Shown here piece after piece: positions 54,482 to 63,249 of a stretch of DNA of 64,000 nt. Position 1 is the first letter of the stretch. Every line of letters starts with the position of its first letter. The notes beneath the pieces are model-generated. The model had not been told where the DNA came from, did no database searches, and was given only the letters and a program-made list of their open reading frames with translations. Made by a program: the position numbers and the translations under genes. The DNA comes from Streptomyces sp. SCSIO 30461. Lineage in GTDB: Bacteria > Actinomycetota > Actinomycetes > Streptomycetales > Streptomycetaceae. The stretch covers positions 1,054,001 through 1,118,000 of the forward strand of contig NZ_CP146101.1 of NCBI RefSeq assembly GCF_037023745.1. Direction: 5' to 3'.

Positions 54482-55591
54482 ATGGACGTCGCCCTCGTCG
54501 AGAGCCCGGTCCAGCTCCTGAACGTCCTGGAGTGGGCCCACACCAGGACGTCCGGGCTGCTGGACCGCATTCCCTCGCAGCCGACCGGAAGCGCCGGACG
54601 CGTGGACGGCCGAAGGGCCTCAGATGCCGGGTCCGTAAGCGGTGGAGGGGCCGCCACGCCACGCGGGATCACCGTGGTCGTGCTGTCGCCCACCGACCCC
54701 ATGTCGCGCGGTCAGCTGCGCCGCATGGCCGAGCTCGCCCGCGACGAGGGCTTCACCGTCCACTGGCAGGAGGCCCGCGGCGGAGCGGCGGTGACCCTGC
54801 GGACGGTCCGTGAGCTGGTGCCGCTGCTGCGCGGAGCACAGCGGGTCGTCGTGGGCGATCCCTTCTCGCGCTATGTGCAGCTGCTGCTGGCCCTGGTGGG
54901 CACGAAGGAACTGACGGTCGTGGACGACGGCACGGCCACCCTGCAGTACGTCGCCCAGGTGGCCAGGGGCGAGCGCCTGGTGCGCTGGCACAGCCGCAGG
55001 CGGATGTCGGTCCGGGAACTGGTGCTCGCGCCGGTCTCCGCCGCCGCGCGCCGCAGGCTCTCGCCTTCCGCCGCACACGAGGTCGAGGTCTTCAGCTCGA
55101 TGCCCGTCGACCCGCCCGACGGCATCAGGACGCGACCGAACACCTACGCGTGGACCCGGGACCGCTTCGGCCCGCCGCGGCTGACCAGGGGCGCCGACCT
55201 GGTCGGTACCTCATTGGTGGAGACGGGTGTGGTCGACCCGGAGCAGTACGAACGGGCCGTCGCCTCCCTCGCGGCGCGGCACGGCGCCACCCGCTATTTC
55301 GCCCATCGCCGTGAGAGCACCGAGAAGCTGCGCCGACTCGCCGCCCGAACAGGCATGGAGATCATGCGCCCGGATCTGCCGCTGGAGCTGATCGCGCGGC
55401 GCGGCCCGATCGGCCGTACGGTCCTGACCTTCCCCTCCACCGTCCTGCACACCCTGCCGCTGGCCCTCGCCGGTACGGAAGTCACGATCATGGCGTGCGA
55501 CATCGCCCCCGAGTGGCTCAGCGACACCGCGTCCCCGCGTGCCCAGGGCTTTCTCGCGGCGGTCACGGGCACCGCCCGGGGACGGAGGTAG
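54482..55591 (+). CDS. Polysialyltransferase- or sialyltransferase-like protein
   Basis: A 369-residue protein beginning 5 bp after neuB. It starts V-A-L-V-E-S-P-V-Q-L-L-N-V-L-E, the opening of bacterial (poly)sialyltransferase-like proteins; V-V-V-G-D-P-F-S-R-Y and V-V-D-D-G-T-A-T-L-Q-Y match the D-D-G core. The last part has T-F-P-S-T-V-L-H-T-L-P. An insert of about 30 Gly/Ser/Ala residues follows the first helix. The role as a transferase for a CMP-nonulosonate is inferred from neighbours and these motifs. Its last codons are part of a tandem repeat. Confidence 0.65.
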   Translation: MDVALVESPVQLLNVLEWAHTRTSGLLDRIPSQPTGSAGRVDGRRASDAGSVSGGGAATPRGITVVVLSPTDPMSRGQLRRMAELARDEGFTVHWQEARGGAAVTLRTVRELVPLLRGAQRVVVGDPFSRYVQLLLALVGTKELTVVDDGTATLQYVAQVARGERLVRWHSRRRMSVRELVLAPVSAAARRRLSPSAAHEVEVFSSMPVDPPDGIRTRPNTYAWTRDRFGPPRLTRGADLVGTSLVETGVVDPEQYERAVASLAARHGATRYFAHRRESTEKLRRLAARTGMEIMRPDLPLELIARRGPIGRTVLTFPSTVLHTLPLALAGTEVTIMACDIAPEWLSDTASPRAQGFLAAVTGTARGRR

Positions 55592-55670
55592 ACGCGGCAC
55601 GGCGGGCACCGCCCGGGGACGGGAGCAGACCCGCGCAGTGACGGGCGGCCCCGGGGATGCAAGCAGACCG
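55567..55670. repeat. Degenerate 37-bp tandem repeats across a gene end
   Basis: GGGCACCGCCCGGGGACGG occurs exactly at 55567-55585 and 55604-55622 (period 37); a third, diverged unit follows near 55643. The first copy encodes the last residues of the transferase-like gene. The rest of the gap up to 55891 holds a TAGGCT box at 55831-55836 that may be the -10 of the next gene. Confidence 0.7.
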
Positions 55671-55891
55671 GCACGGCGGGCGGCGCCGTGCGCCGGACCG
55701 GTCAAGCCGTGTGTGGAGTGCCTGCCGCCGCGCATGGTGTCCGCATCGTGGGCAGGAAGGTGCCGAATCGCGTGAGCTTACCCACACGGGGCGGCGGCTA
55801 TGCGTCGTCAGGCGTGTTTTCTTTCCCCTATAGGCTGAACTTTTGTTGATCTCGAGTTAGTTGGGAGGCGAAGGGGCCTACCCTTCAACGG

Positions 55892-57127
55892 GTGAGCCAG
55901 TTGATGTCCCGCGACCCTGATGCCGACCTGACCGGCGCAGTCCAGCTGCCCGGCGCACTGCCCGACGCCCTGCGCACGGAGCTGATCCACTTCCGCCGGG
56001 ACCTGCACATGCACCCGGAGCTCGGAAACCAGGAGTTCCGTACCACCGGTGCCATCAAGGCGCGGCTGGAGGCGGCGGGACTGCGGCCCCAGGTGCTGGC
56101 GAGCGGCACCGGGCTCATCTGCGACGTCGGCACCTGGGACGGTGCCCGGCCCATGCTGGCGCTGCGCGCCGACATCGACGCCCTGCCCATCCCGGACACC
56201 AAGGTCGGCGTCCCGTACCGCTCGACCGTCCCGGACCGCGCCCACGCATGCGGTCACGACGTGCACACGACCGCCGTGCTCGGAGCAGGCCTCGTGCTCG
56301 CCGAACTCGGCCGGCAGGGCCTGCTGCCGCACCCCGTGAGGCTGCTGTTCCAGCCCGCCGAGGAAGTGCTGCCCGGAGGCGCCGCCGATGCGATCGAGTC
56401 CGGGGTGCTCGACGGGGTCGGCCGGATCATCGCGGTGCACTGTGACCCCCGGGTCGACGCGGGCCGGATCGGGCTGCGTGCCGGACCCATCACCTCCGCC
56501 TGCGACCGGCTGGAAGTCAGTCTTGACGGACCGGGTGGCCACACCGCTCGTCCGCACCTCACCACGGATCTGGTCACGGCGGCGGCGAAGGTCGTCACCG
56601 AGGTCCCCGCGGTGCTCGCCCGCAGGGTGGACGCCCGCGCCGGACTCGCCCTGACCTGGGGCCGTATCGAGTCCGGCCACGCCTGCAACGTCATCCCGCA
56701 GCACGCCGAGCTGGCCGGTACCGTGCGCTGCCTGGACCTGCACGCCTGGCGGGACGCGCCCGACCTGGTGCACGCGGCGATCGACGAGGTGGCCACGCTG
56801 CACCGGGCCAAGTCGCAGATCAACTACATCCGCGGGGTCCCCCCGGTGGTCAACGACCCGGTGGTGACCGAGCTGCTGCACGACGCCCATGCCGCACGCC
56901 GGGGTGTCCTGGCGATCGAGGATACCGAGCAGAGCCTCGGCGGCGAGGACTTCTCCTGGTATCTGGAGCATGTGCCGGGCGCGATGGCCCGGCTCGGGGT
57001 GCGCCCGCCGGGGTCCGCTGCGAGGCTGGACCTGCACAGGGGGGACTTCGATGTGGACGAGGAGGCGATCCGTGCGGGTGTGGAACTCTTCACAGCGGCC
57101 GCCTTGCTCGACGCACGGCGGTCGTGA
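55892..57127 (+). CDS. M20D-family amidohydrolase
   Basis: A 411-residue dizinc hydrolase of the hippurate hydrolase/IAA-amino-acid hydrolase group. Motifs: F-R-R-D-L-H-M-H-P-E-L near the N terminus, A-L-R-A-D-I-D-A-L-P-I, the metal block H-A-C-G-H-D-V-H-T, and F-Q-P-A-E-E-V-L-P-G-G. It should remove N-acyl groups from amino acids or short peptides in the cytoplasm. The GTG at 55892 begins the frame; an ATG four codons on is also possible. It lies upstream of the BMP operon but is separated by 290 bp with its own promoter. Confidence 0.92.
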   Translation: MSQLMSRDPDADLTGAVQLPGALPDALRTELIHFRRDLHMHPELGNQEFRTTGAIKARLEAAGLRPQVLASGTGLICDVGTWDGARPMLALRADIDALPIPDTKVGVPYRSTVPDRAHACGHDVHTTAVLGAGLVLAELGRQGLLPHPVRLLFQPAEEVLPGGAADAIESGVLDGVGRIIAVHCDPRVDAGRIGLRAGPITSACDRLEVSLDGPGGHTARPHLTTDLVTAAAKVVTEVPAVLARRVDARAGLALTWGRIESGHACNVIPQHAELAGTVRCLDLHAWRDAPDLVHAAIDEVATLHRAKSQINYIRGVPPVVNDPVVTELLHDAHAARRGVLAIEDTEQSLGGEDFSWYLEHVPGAMARLGVRPPGSAARLDLHRGDFDVDEEAIRAGVELFTAAALLDARRS

Positions 57128-57332
57128 CCGGCCTGTCGGCAGGGCCGTCCGCGGCAAGGGCCGCAGGGCCGTTCGCCACAAGGCCTGTCACGGGAGTCAC
57201 ACAGGCTCCCGACTGCCGCATGGAGCCCGCACTGTTCGTAATCCCGCCCCCATTTTGGACACCGTTGGTAATCGGACAGTTCATCTGCGGTTCGTCCTAC
57301 GCGACGATCCGATAACGGCTGTCGAACACACC

Positions 57333-57360
57333 TTTACCTGACATCTACGCGCGTTACGAT
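57333..57360 (+). promoter_or_regulatory. Candidate promoter of the BMP lipoprotein gene
   Basis: TTTACC (57333-57338), 16-bp spacer, TACGAT (57355-57360). The spacer contains CTACGCGCGT (57345-57354), a 10-mer also found as part of a perfect palindrome upstream of the ABC ATPase gene (58610). Most of the other 230 bp of the gap (57128-57417) shows nothing I can name. Confidence 0.45.
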
Positions 57361-57417
57361 CGCGGAAAACCAGCGCCGGAAGTGGCGCTTTCGGTCAGGT
57401 TTAGAAGGAGCCTCCCA

Positions 57418-58476
57418 GTGCGCCGGATCACCAGGATCGCCACCGTGGGCATAGCGTCCGCGGCTCTCGCACTGTCCGCCACCGCGTGTGGCGGCAAGAA
57501 GTCGTCCGACACCGCTTCGGACAGCGACGGCAACAAGACCGTCAAGGCCGCGCTCGCCTACGACATCGGTGGCCGCGGCGACCAGTCGTTCAACGACGCC
57601 GCCTACGCGGGCCTCGCCAAGGCCGAGAAGGACCTGGGTGTCAAGGGCACCGAGGCCGAGCCCAGCGAGGGCGAGGGCGACCCGGACAAGGTGCAGCGCC
57701 TCACCGCGCTGGCCCGCGCCGGCAACAACCCGGTCATCGGTGTCGGCTTCGCGTACGCCACGGCCATCGCCGAGGTCGCCCCGAAGTTCCCGAACACCAC
57801 CTTCGGCCTGATCGACGACACGTCGAAGACCGGCAAGAACATCGCCAACCTGGTCTTCAACGAGGAGCAGGGCTCCTACCTGGCCGGCGTCGCCGCCGCC
57901 AAGGTCACCAAGTCCAAGACCGTCGGCTTCATCGGTGGTGTCGAGACCCCGCTGATCAAGAAGTTCGAGGCGGGCTTCGCCCAGGGCGTCAAGGACACCA
58001 ACAAGGACGTCAACGTCAAGGTCCAGTACCTGACGCAGCCGCCGGACTTCGGTGGCTTCTCCAAGCCCGACCTGGGCAAGGCCGCTGCCGAGGGCCAGAT
58101 CGACGCGGGCGCCGACGTGATCTACGCCGCCGCCGGTCTCGCCGGCTCGGGCTCGATCGAGGCCGCCGCCAAGGCGAAGAAGTGGGCCATCGGCGTCGAC
58201 TCGGACCAGTACAACCAGGCCGGTCTGTCCGCGTACAAGGACTTCATCCTCACCTCGGTGACCAAGGATGTCTCCGGCGCGGTCTACAACCTGATCAAGT
58301 CGGTCAAGGACGGCAAGCCGCAGTCCGGCGAGGTCCGCTACGGCCTCGACAAGGACGGCGTGGGCCTGGCCGACTCGAACCCGGCCTACACCAAGATGAG
58401 CGACGTCACCGCCGCGGTCGAGAAGGCCAAGGCCGACATCATCGCCGGTAAGATCGACGTCAAGCTCGCTCCGTAA
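57418..58476 (+). CDS. BMP-family nucleoside-binding lipoprotein
   Basis: A 352-residue substrate-binding lipoprotein of the basic membrane protein (BMP/Med) family, which binds purine or other nucleosides for ABC import. The signal peptide ends in the lipobox L-S-A-T-A-C-G-G. The mature protein has the BMP start A-L-A-Y-D-I-G-G-R-G-D-Q-S-F-N-D-A-A-Y, then G-F-I-G-G-V-E-T-P-L-I-K-K-F-E-A-G and Y-A-A-A-G-L-A-G-S-G, then W-A-I-G-V-D-S-D-Q. AAGGAG (57405-57410) lies 7 bases before the GTG at 57418. A strong terminator follows, so it is probably made in excess over the ABC proteins encoded downstream. Confidence 0.96.
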   Translation: MRRITRIATVGIASAALALSATACGGKKSSDTASDSDGNKTVKAALAYDIGGRGDQSFNDAAYAGLAKAEKDLGVKGTEAEPSEGEGDPDKVQRLTALARAGNNPVIGVGFAYATAIAEVAPKFPNTTFGLIDDTSKTGKNIANLVFNEEQGSYLAGVAAAKVTKSKTVGFIGGVETPLIKKFEAGFAQGVKDTNKDVNVKVQYLTQPPDFGGFSKPDLGKAAAEGQIDAGADVIYAAAGLAGSGSIEAAAKAKKWAIGVDSDQYNQAGLSAYKDFILTSVTKDVSGAVYNLIKSVKDGKPQSGEVRYGLDKDGVGLADSNPAYTKMSDVTAAVEKAKADIIAGKIDVKLAP

Positions 58477-58530
58477 GGTGCGGCTCTGACTCAGGTCCGG
58501 ACCGGACCTGGCGGTTGGAACCGGGGCCGC

Positions 58531-58568
58531 GGGTTCGGAGAGTGCCGAAATCGGCACTCTCCGGACCC
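58531..58568 (+). terminator. Strong hairpin after the BMP gene
   Basis: The core stem GGAGAGTGCCG (58537-58547) pairs with CGGCACTCTCC (58552-58562) around AAAT, and the pairing extends outward to 58531/58568 with one G-T pair. Partial termination here would favour the binding protein over the transporter. Confidence 0.9.
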
Positions 58569-58609
58569 CGGACCAGGTTCTGGCCAAGGCTTTTTGCTCT
58601 TTGGTACTG

Positions 58610-58621
58610 CTACGCGCGTAG
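58610..58621. promoter_or_regulatory. Palindrome CTACGCGCGTAG before the ABC genes
   Basis: A perfect 12-bp palindrome whose first 10 bases also occur in the BMP promoter spacer (57345). GATAAT (58637-58642) a little downstream could be a -10. This is a candidate shared operator. Confidence 0.5.
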
Positions 58622-58714
58622 AACACTCTCCGGCGCGATAATTTCGCTCCACCCCCCTGCTCGCGACAGCCTCCTTGCCCTGCCCGCTCCCTCTCTCGCC
58701 AAGGAGAGTGCGTC

Positions 58715-60283
58715 ATCAACGCGTCCAGTCCGTCAACGCCGCCGGCTGTAGAACTGCGCGGCATCACCAAGCGCTTCCCCGGCGTTGTCGCCAACCACGA
58801 CATCGACATCACCATCCGCAAGGGCACCGTGCACGCCCTCGTCGGTGAGAACGGTGCCGGCAAGTCGACCCTGATGAAGATCCTCTACGGCATGCAGAAG
58901 CCGGACGAGGGCACGATCACCATCGACGGCACCCGGGCGAGCTTCCACAGCCCCGCCGACGCCATCGCGGTCGGCATCGGCATGGTGCACCAGCACTTCA
59001 TGCTGGCCGACAACCTCACCGTGCTGGAGAACGTCGTCCTCGGCGGCGAGAGGCTCTACGGCATCGGCGCCAAGGCTCGTAAGAAGATCAAGGAGATCTC
59101 CGACGCGTACGGGCTGAACGTCCGTCCCGACGTCCTGGTCGAGCAGCTGGGCGTCGCCGAGCGCCAGCGCGTGGAGATCCTGAAGGTCCTCTTCCGGGGT
59201 GCCCGCACCCTGATCCTCGACGAGCCGACCGCCGTGCTCGTCCCGCAGGAGGTCGACGCGCTCTTCGACAACCTGCGCGAGCTCAAGGCCGAGGGCCTGA
59301 CCGTCATCTTCATCTCGCACAAGCTGGGCGAGGTGCTGTCCGTCGCCGACGACATCACCGTCATCCGCCGTGGCACGACGGTCGGCACCGCCGACCCGCG
59401 CACCACCACGCCCAAGCAGCTCGCGGAACTGATGGTCGGCAGCCAGCTGCCCTCGCCTGAGACCCGCGAGTCCACGGTCACCGATGTGCCGATGCTCAAG
59501 GTGAACGGGCTGCGGCTGGCCGAGACCGACCCCGAGGGCGTCGTCCGCGAGGTCCTCGGCGGTATCGACTTCACCATCCACAAGGGCGAGGTCATGGGCA
59601 TCGCCGGTGTGGAGGGCAACGGTCAGACCGAGCTGATCGAGGCCCTGATGGGCATGCGCGACCCGGACGGCGGTGTGATCACCCTCGACGGCGCCGACAT
59701 CTCGCACGTGGCGACGCGTAAGCGCCGCGAGGACGGCATCGGCTACATCCCCGAGGACCGCCACCGGCACGGTCTGCTGCTGGAGTCCCCGCTCTGGGAG
59801 AACCGTATCCTCGGCCATGTGACCGAACGCCCCAACAGCAAGCGGGGCGTGCTCGACCTCAAGGCCGTGCGCAAGGACACCGAGCGGATCGTGCGCGACT
59901 ACGACGTGCGCACGCCCGGTATCGAGGTCACCGCGGCCTCGTTGTCCGGCGGAAACCAGCAGAAGCTGATCGTCGGCCGCGAGATGAGTCACCACCCCAA
60001 GCTGCTCATCGCCGCCCACCCCACGCGCGGTGTGGACGTCGGCGCTCAGGCGCAGATCTGGGACCAGATCAGGGAGGCCCGCCGTGAGGGCCTGGCGGTG
60101 CTGCTGATCTCCGCCGACCTGGATGAGCTCATCGGGCTCTCCGACACCCTGCGGGTGATGTACCGCGGCCGCCTTGTCGCGGACGCCGACCCCGCCACGA
60201 TCACTCCGGAGGAGCTGGGCTCGGCCATGACCGGCGCTGCCGCCGGCCACCTTGAGCACGACGAGAACGGTGAGGGCCGATGA
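58715..60283 (+). CDS. Nucleoside ABC transporter ATPase (two NBDs), no normal start codon
   Basis: A 522-residue double ATPase of the RbsA/NupA/BmpB type. First domain: V-E-L-R-G-I-T-K-R-F-P-G-V-V, Walker A G-E-N-G-A-G-K-S (44-51), L-I-L-D-E-P-T-A; second domain: G-V-E-G-N-G-Q-T, L-S-G-G-N-Q-Q-K, then A-H-P-T-R-G-V-D-V-G. The frame is open from 58622, but it holds no ATG, GTG or TTG before the Walker A region (first GTG at 58829, far too late). AAGGAG (58701-58706) points to ATC at 58715, so initiation at AUC, or a base error, must be assumed. It is coupled to the next gene by an ATGA overlap. Confidence 0.92.
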   Translation: MNASSPSTPPAVELRGITKRFPGVVANHDIDITIRKGTVHALVGENGAGKSTLMKILYGMQKPDEGTITIDGTRASFHSPADAIAVGIGMVHQHFMLADNLTVLENVVLGGERLYGIGAKARKKIKEISDAYGLNVRPDVLVEQLGVAERQRVEILKVLFRGARTLILDEPTAVLVPQEVDALFDNLRELKAEGLTVIFISHKLGEVLSVADDITVIRRGTTVGTADPRTTTPKQLAELMVGSQLPSPETRESTVTDVPMLKVNGLRLAETDPEGVVREVLGGIDFTIHKGEVMGIAGVEGNGQTELIEALMGMRDPDGGVITLDGADISHVATRKRREDGIGYIPEDRHRHGLLLESPLWENRILGHVTERPNSKRGVLDLKAVRKDTERIVRDYDVRTPGIEVTAASLSGGNQQKLIVGREMSHHPKLLIAAHPTRGVDVGAQAQIWDQIREARREGLAVLLISADLDELIGLSDTLRVMYRGRLVADADPATITPEELGSAMTGAAAGHLEHDENGEGR

Positions 60284-61389
60284 AGAAGTTCGACAAGGAC
60301 CGGCTGCTCCTGGGCATCGCCGGCCCGGCGCTCGCCCTGGTCGTCGCCTTCCTGCTGACCACGGTGGTGCTGGTCGTCTCCGGCCTCGACCCCTTCCAGC
60401 CGTACGCGCTGATGCTGGAGCAGATCGAGTACACCGATGTGCAGGTGCTGGTACTCAACCAGACCGGCATCTACTACCTCGCCGCGCTCGCCGTCGCCAT
60501 CGGCTTCCGGATGAACCTCTTCAACATCGGCGTCGACGGCCAGTACCGCCTCGCGGTCATGCTCGCCGCCGTCGTCGGTGCCGCGGTGGACCTGCCGGGT
60601 CCGCTGCACATCCTGCTGATCGTGATCGTCGCGATGCTCGTCGGCGCGCTCTGGGCCGGTATCGCGGGCATCCTCAAGACCACCCGCGGGGTCAGCGAGG
60701 TCGTCTCCACGATCATGCTGAACGCCATCGCGACCAGCCTCATCGCCTGGATGATCCTGCCGGCCAACTTCGGTGTGCAGGAGAAGGGCTCCAACGACCT
60801 CACCACCGGCATGATCGCCGAGTCCGCCTGGTTCCCCGGTCTTGAGCTCGAAGGCGGCACGGTCTACGGCTTCACGTTCATCGCCTTCGCGCTCGGCGTC
60901 GTCTACTGGTTCGTGCTCGCCCGCACGCGCTTCGGCTTCGACCTGCGCGCCACCGGCGCCAGCCAGTCCGCCGCCCAGGCGAGCGGTGTGAACGCCAAGA
61001 AGATGGTCATGACCGCGATGCTGATCTCCGGCGCGGTCGCGGGTCTTGCGGGCATGCCGATGCTGCTGGGCCAGACCCACACCTACAGCCTGAGCTTCCC
61101 GGTCGGTGTCGGCTTCACCGCCATCACCATCGCCCTGCTGGGCCGCAACAGCCCCGTCGGGATCTTCTTCGCCGCCCTGCTGATCGCCTTCCTGGAGAAG
61201 ACGGCGGAGGGCCTCGGCCTTGAGGGCTACCCGAAGGAGATCGCGATGATCATGCAGGGTCTCATCGTGATCGCCGTCGTCGTCTCGTACGAACTCGTCC
61301 GCCAGTACGGGCTCCGCCGCCAGCAGCAGAAGGTCGGCGAGGAGCTTGCCGCGCAGGCCCGCATGAAGAAGGAAGGGGCCGCGGCATGA
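60280..61389 (+). CDS. Nucleoside ABC transporter permease (first)
   Basis: A 369-residue BPD_transp_2-family permease with about eight to ten membrane helices. It begins with a charged tail (K-K-F-D-K-D-R-L-L), then A-L-A-L-V-V-A-F-L-L-T-T-V-V-L-V-V. The conserved motifs N-I-G-V-D-G-Q-Y, T-T-R-G-V-S-E-V-V-S-T-I-M-L-N and G-F-T-A-I-T-I-A-L-L-G mark the YufP/NupB type of BMP systems. It starts inside the stop of the ATPase gene (ATGA) and overlaps the second permease gene in the same way. Confidence 0.95.
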   Translation: MKKFDKDRLLLGIAGPALALVVAFLLTTVVLVVSGLDPFQPYALMLEQIEYTDVQVLVLNQTGIYYLAALAVAIGFRMNLFNIGVDGQYRLAVMLAAVVGAAVDLPGPLHILLIVIVAMLVGALWAGIAGILKTTRGVSEVVSTIMLNAIATSLIAWMILPANFGVQEKGSNDLTTGMIAESAWFPGLELEGGTVYGFTFIAFALGVVYWFVLARTRFGFDLRATGASQSAAQASGVNAKKMVMTAMLISGAVAGLAGMPMLLGQTHTYSLSFPVGVGFTAITIALLGRNSPVGIFFAALLIAFLEKTAEGLGLEGYPKEIAMIMQGLIVIAVVVSYELVRQYGLRRQQQKVGEELAAQARMKKEGAAA

Positions 61390-62657
61390 GCGAGTCCACG
61401 AACACCGTTTCGGCCGCGGCCATCGCGCCGAAGAAGAACGGCGGAAGCCGGAAGCTGTCCCTGCCCGTGATCATGCTGATCATCGCAGGCGGTCTGGCGC
61501 TGTTCTCGCTGGTCCGGGTGATCAGCGGCGCCAACGACCTCACCTCGGTCGGCCAGGTCTCCGGTGCCCTCCAGCTCGCCGTGCCCATCGGCCTCGCCGG
61601 CCTCGGCGGCCTGTGGGCCGAGCGGGCCGGTGTGGTCAACATCGGCCTTGAGGGCATGATGATCCTCGGCACCTGGTTCGGCGCCTGGGCCGGCTATCAG
61701 TGGGGTCCGTGGACCGGTGTCCTGCTGGGCATCGTCGGAGGCGCCATCGGCGGTCTGCTGCACGCGATCATGACGGTGACGTTCAACGTCAACCACATCG
61801 TGTCCGGTGTGGCCATCAACATCCTCGCCGTCGGTGTCACCCGCTACATCTCCGAGTTCACCTTCGCCGAGGTCCCGGGCGGCTCCTCCAAGCAGTCCCC
61901 GCGTATCGAGCAACTGCCCGAGATCACCATCCCAGGGCTCTCCGAAGGGCTGGCCGACGTCCAGGCCAAGCACTGGTTCTTCGTGTCCGACCTCGCCGGT
62001 GTGCTCGGCGGTCTGGTCACCCACCTGTCCGTGCTGACCGTCGTCGCACTGCTGCTGATCCCCGCGACCTGGTGGATCCTGTGGCGCACCGGCTTCGGAC
62101 TGCGGCTGCGGTCCTGCGGTGAGAACCCCGTCGCCGCCGAGTCACTCGGCGTCAACGTCTACAAGTACAAGTACATCGCCGTGATCATCTCCGGCGGAAT
62201 GGCCGGACTCGGCGGCGCCTTCCTCGCGATCGTCTCGACGGGCATCTACCAGGAGGGCCAGACCGGCGGCCGCGGCTACATCGGTCTCGCCGCGATGATC
62301 TTCGGCAACTGGATGCCTGGCGGAATGGCGCTGGGCGCCGGGCTCTTCGGCTTCACCGACAGCCTCAAGCTGCGTGGTGGCGCGGAGAACGTCCACGCCA
62401 TGCTCCTGCTGCTGGCCATCCTGCTGGTGCTGGCCTTCGCCTGGCAGCTCTACAAGAAGAAGCACTGGCAGGCCGCGATCTGCCTCGGCGTCTCCGCTCT
62501 GATGTTCGCCTGGTACTCGCTGACCAGCGCGCTGCCGAGCCAGTTCGTGGACGCGGCGCCCTATGTCACCACGCTGCTGGTGCTGGCGCTGTCGGCACAA
62601 CGGCTACGGATGCCCAAGGCGAACGGAATGCCCTACAAGAAGGGCCAGGGCAAGTGA
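61386..62657 (+). CDS. Nucleoside ABC transporter permease (second)
   Basis: A 423-residue partner permease (YufQ/NupC type). After a polar tail come helices with V-I-M-L-I-I-A-G-G-L-A-L-F, then the conserved core R-A-G-V-V-N-I-G-L-E-G-M-M and V-N-H-I-V-S-G-V-A-I-N, and G-G-R-G-Y-I-G-L-A-A-M-I-F-G-N-W. The C terminus has three extra helices, making it longer than many relatives. Start and stop both overlap neighbours by 4 bases, showing tight coupling from the ATPase to cytidine deaminase. Confidence 0.95.
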   Translation: MSESTNTVSAAAIAPKKNGGSRKLSLPVIMLIIAGGLALFSLVRVISGANDLTSVGQVSGALQLAVPIGLAGLGGLWAERAGVVNIGLEGMMILGTWFGAWAGYQWGPWTGVLLGIVGGAIGGLLHAIMTVTFNVNHIVSGVAINILAVGVTRYISEFTFAEVPGGSSKQSPRIEQLPEITIPGLSEGLADVQAKHWFFVSDLAGVLGGLVTHLSVLTVVALLLIPATWWILWRTGFGLRLRSCGENPVAAESLGVNVYKYKYIAVIISGGMAGLGGAFLAIVSTGIYQEGQTGGRGYIGLAAMIFGNWMPGGMALGAGLFGFTDSLKLRGGAENVHAMLLLLAILLVLAFAWQLYKKKHWQAAICLGVSALMFAWYSLTSALPSQFVDAAPYVTTLLVLALSAQRLRMPKANGMPYKKGQGK

Positions 62658-63136
62658 CGTCCGCGTCCGCCCAAGGTCCCGGCGCCGGAAGCCACGGCGT
62701 CGATGGCCACGTTGCCGAGAGCCGCGACGCGGCCGACGCCTTCGACTGGGAGGCCCTGCGGGAGCTGGCACGGGACGTGATGTCCCGTGCCTACGCCCCC
62801 TACTCGGGTTTCCCGGTCGGGGCCGCGGCCCGGGTCGACGACGGCCGCACGGTCGTCGGGTGCAACGTCGAGAACGCCTCGTACGGGCTCGGCCTCTGCG
62901 CCGAGTGCGGCCTGGTCTCGCAGCTCCAGACCACTGGCGGCGGCCGGCTCACCCACTTCACCTGTGTGGACGGCAACGGCGATGTACTGATGCCGTGCGG
63001 TCGCTGCCGTCAGCTGCTGTACGAGTTCGGCGGGCCCGGTCTGCTGCTGGAGACCGCCACGGGCGTTCTCACGCTGGCCGAGATGCTGCCTCTGGCCTTC
63101 GGGCCCGAACAACTCGGCCCTGGGAAGCTCGGCTAG
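62654..63136 (+). CDS. cdd: Cytidine deaminase
   Basis: A 160-residue tetrameric-type cytidine deaminase that turns cytidine or deoxycytidine into uridine or deoxyuridine. Zinc and catalytic residues: Cys and Glu in L-G-L-C-A-E-C-G, two Cys in M-P-C-G-R-C-R-Q; the N-V-E-N-A-S-Y substrate loop is intact. A polar tail of about 28 residues precedes the conserved W-E-A-L-R-E-L-A. The GTG overlaps the stop of the permease gene (GTGA), so salvage is coupled directly to nucleoside uptake. Confidence 0.96.
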   Translation: MTSASAQGPGAGSHGVDGHVAESRDAADAFDWEALRELARDVMSRAYAPYSGFPVGAAARVDDGRTVVGCNVENASYGLGLCAECGLVSQLQTTGGGRLTHFTCVDGNGDVLMPCGRCRQLLYEFGGPGLLLETATGVLTLAEMLPLAFGPEQLGPGKLG

Positions 63137-63140
63137 ACCA

Positions 63141-63174
63141 GCGGCCCCTCCGCTCCCCCAGGCGGAGGGGCCGC
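63141..63174 (+). terminator. 13-bp hairpin between cdd and deoA
   Basis: GCGGCCCCTCCGC (63141-63153) pairs perfectly with GCGGAGGGGCCGC (63162-63174), 4 bp after the cdd stop. It probably reduces read-through into deoA. Confidence 0.85.
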
Positions 63175-63249
63175 GGCACTCGCTCTTCGTACCACCCTTG
63201 CGTACCACCCCTCGCACCACCTGGTTCGACCGGAAGGACCCCTCAGCAC

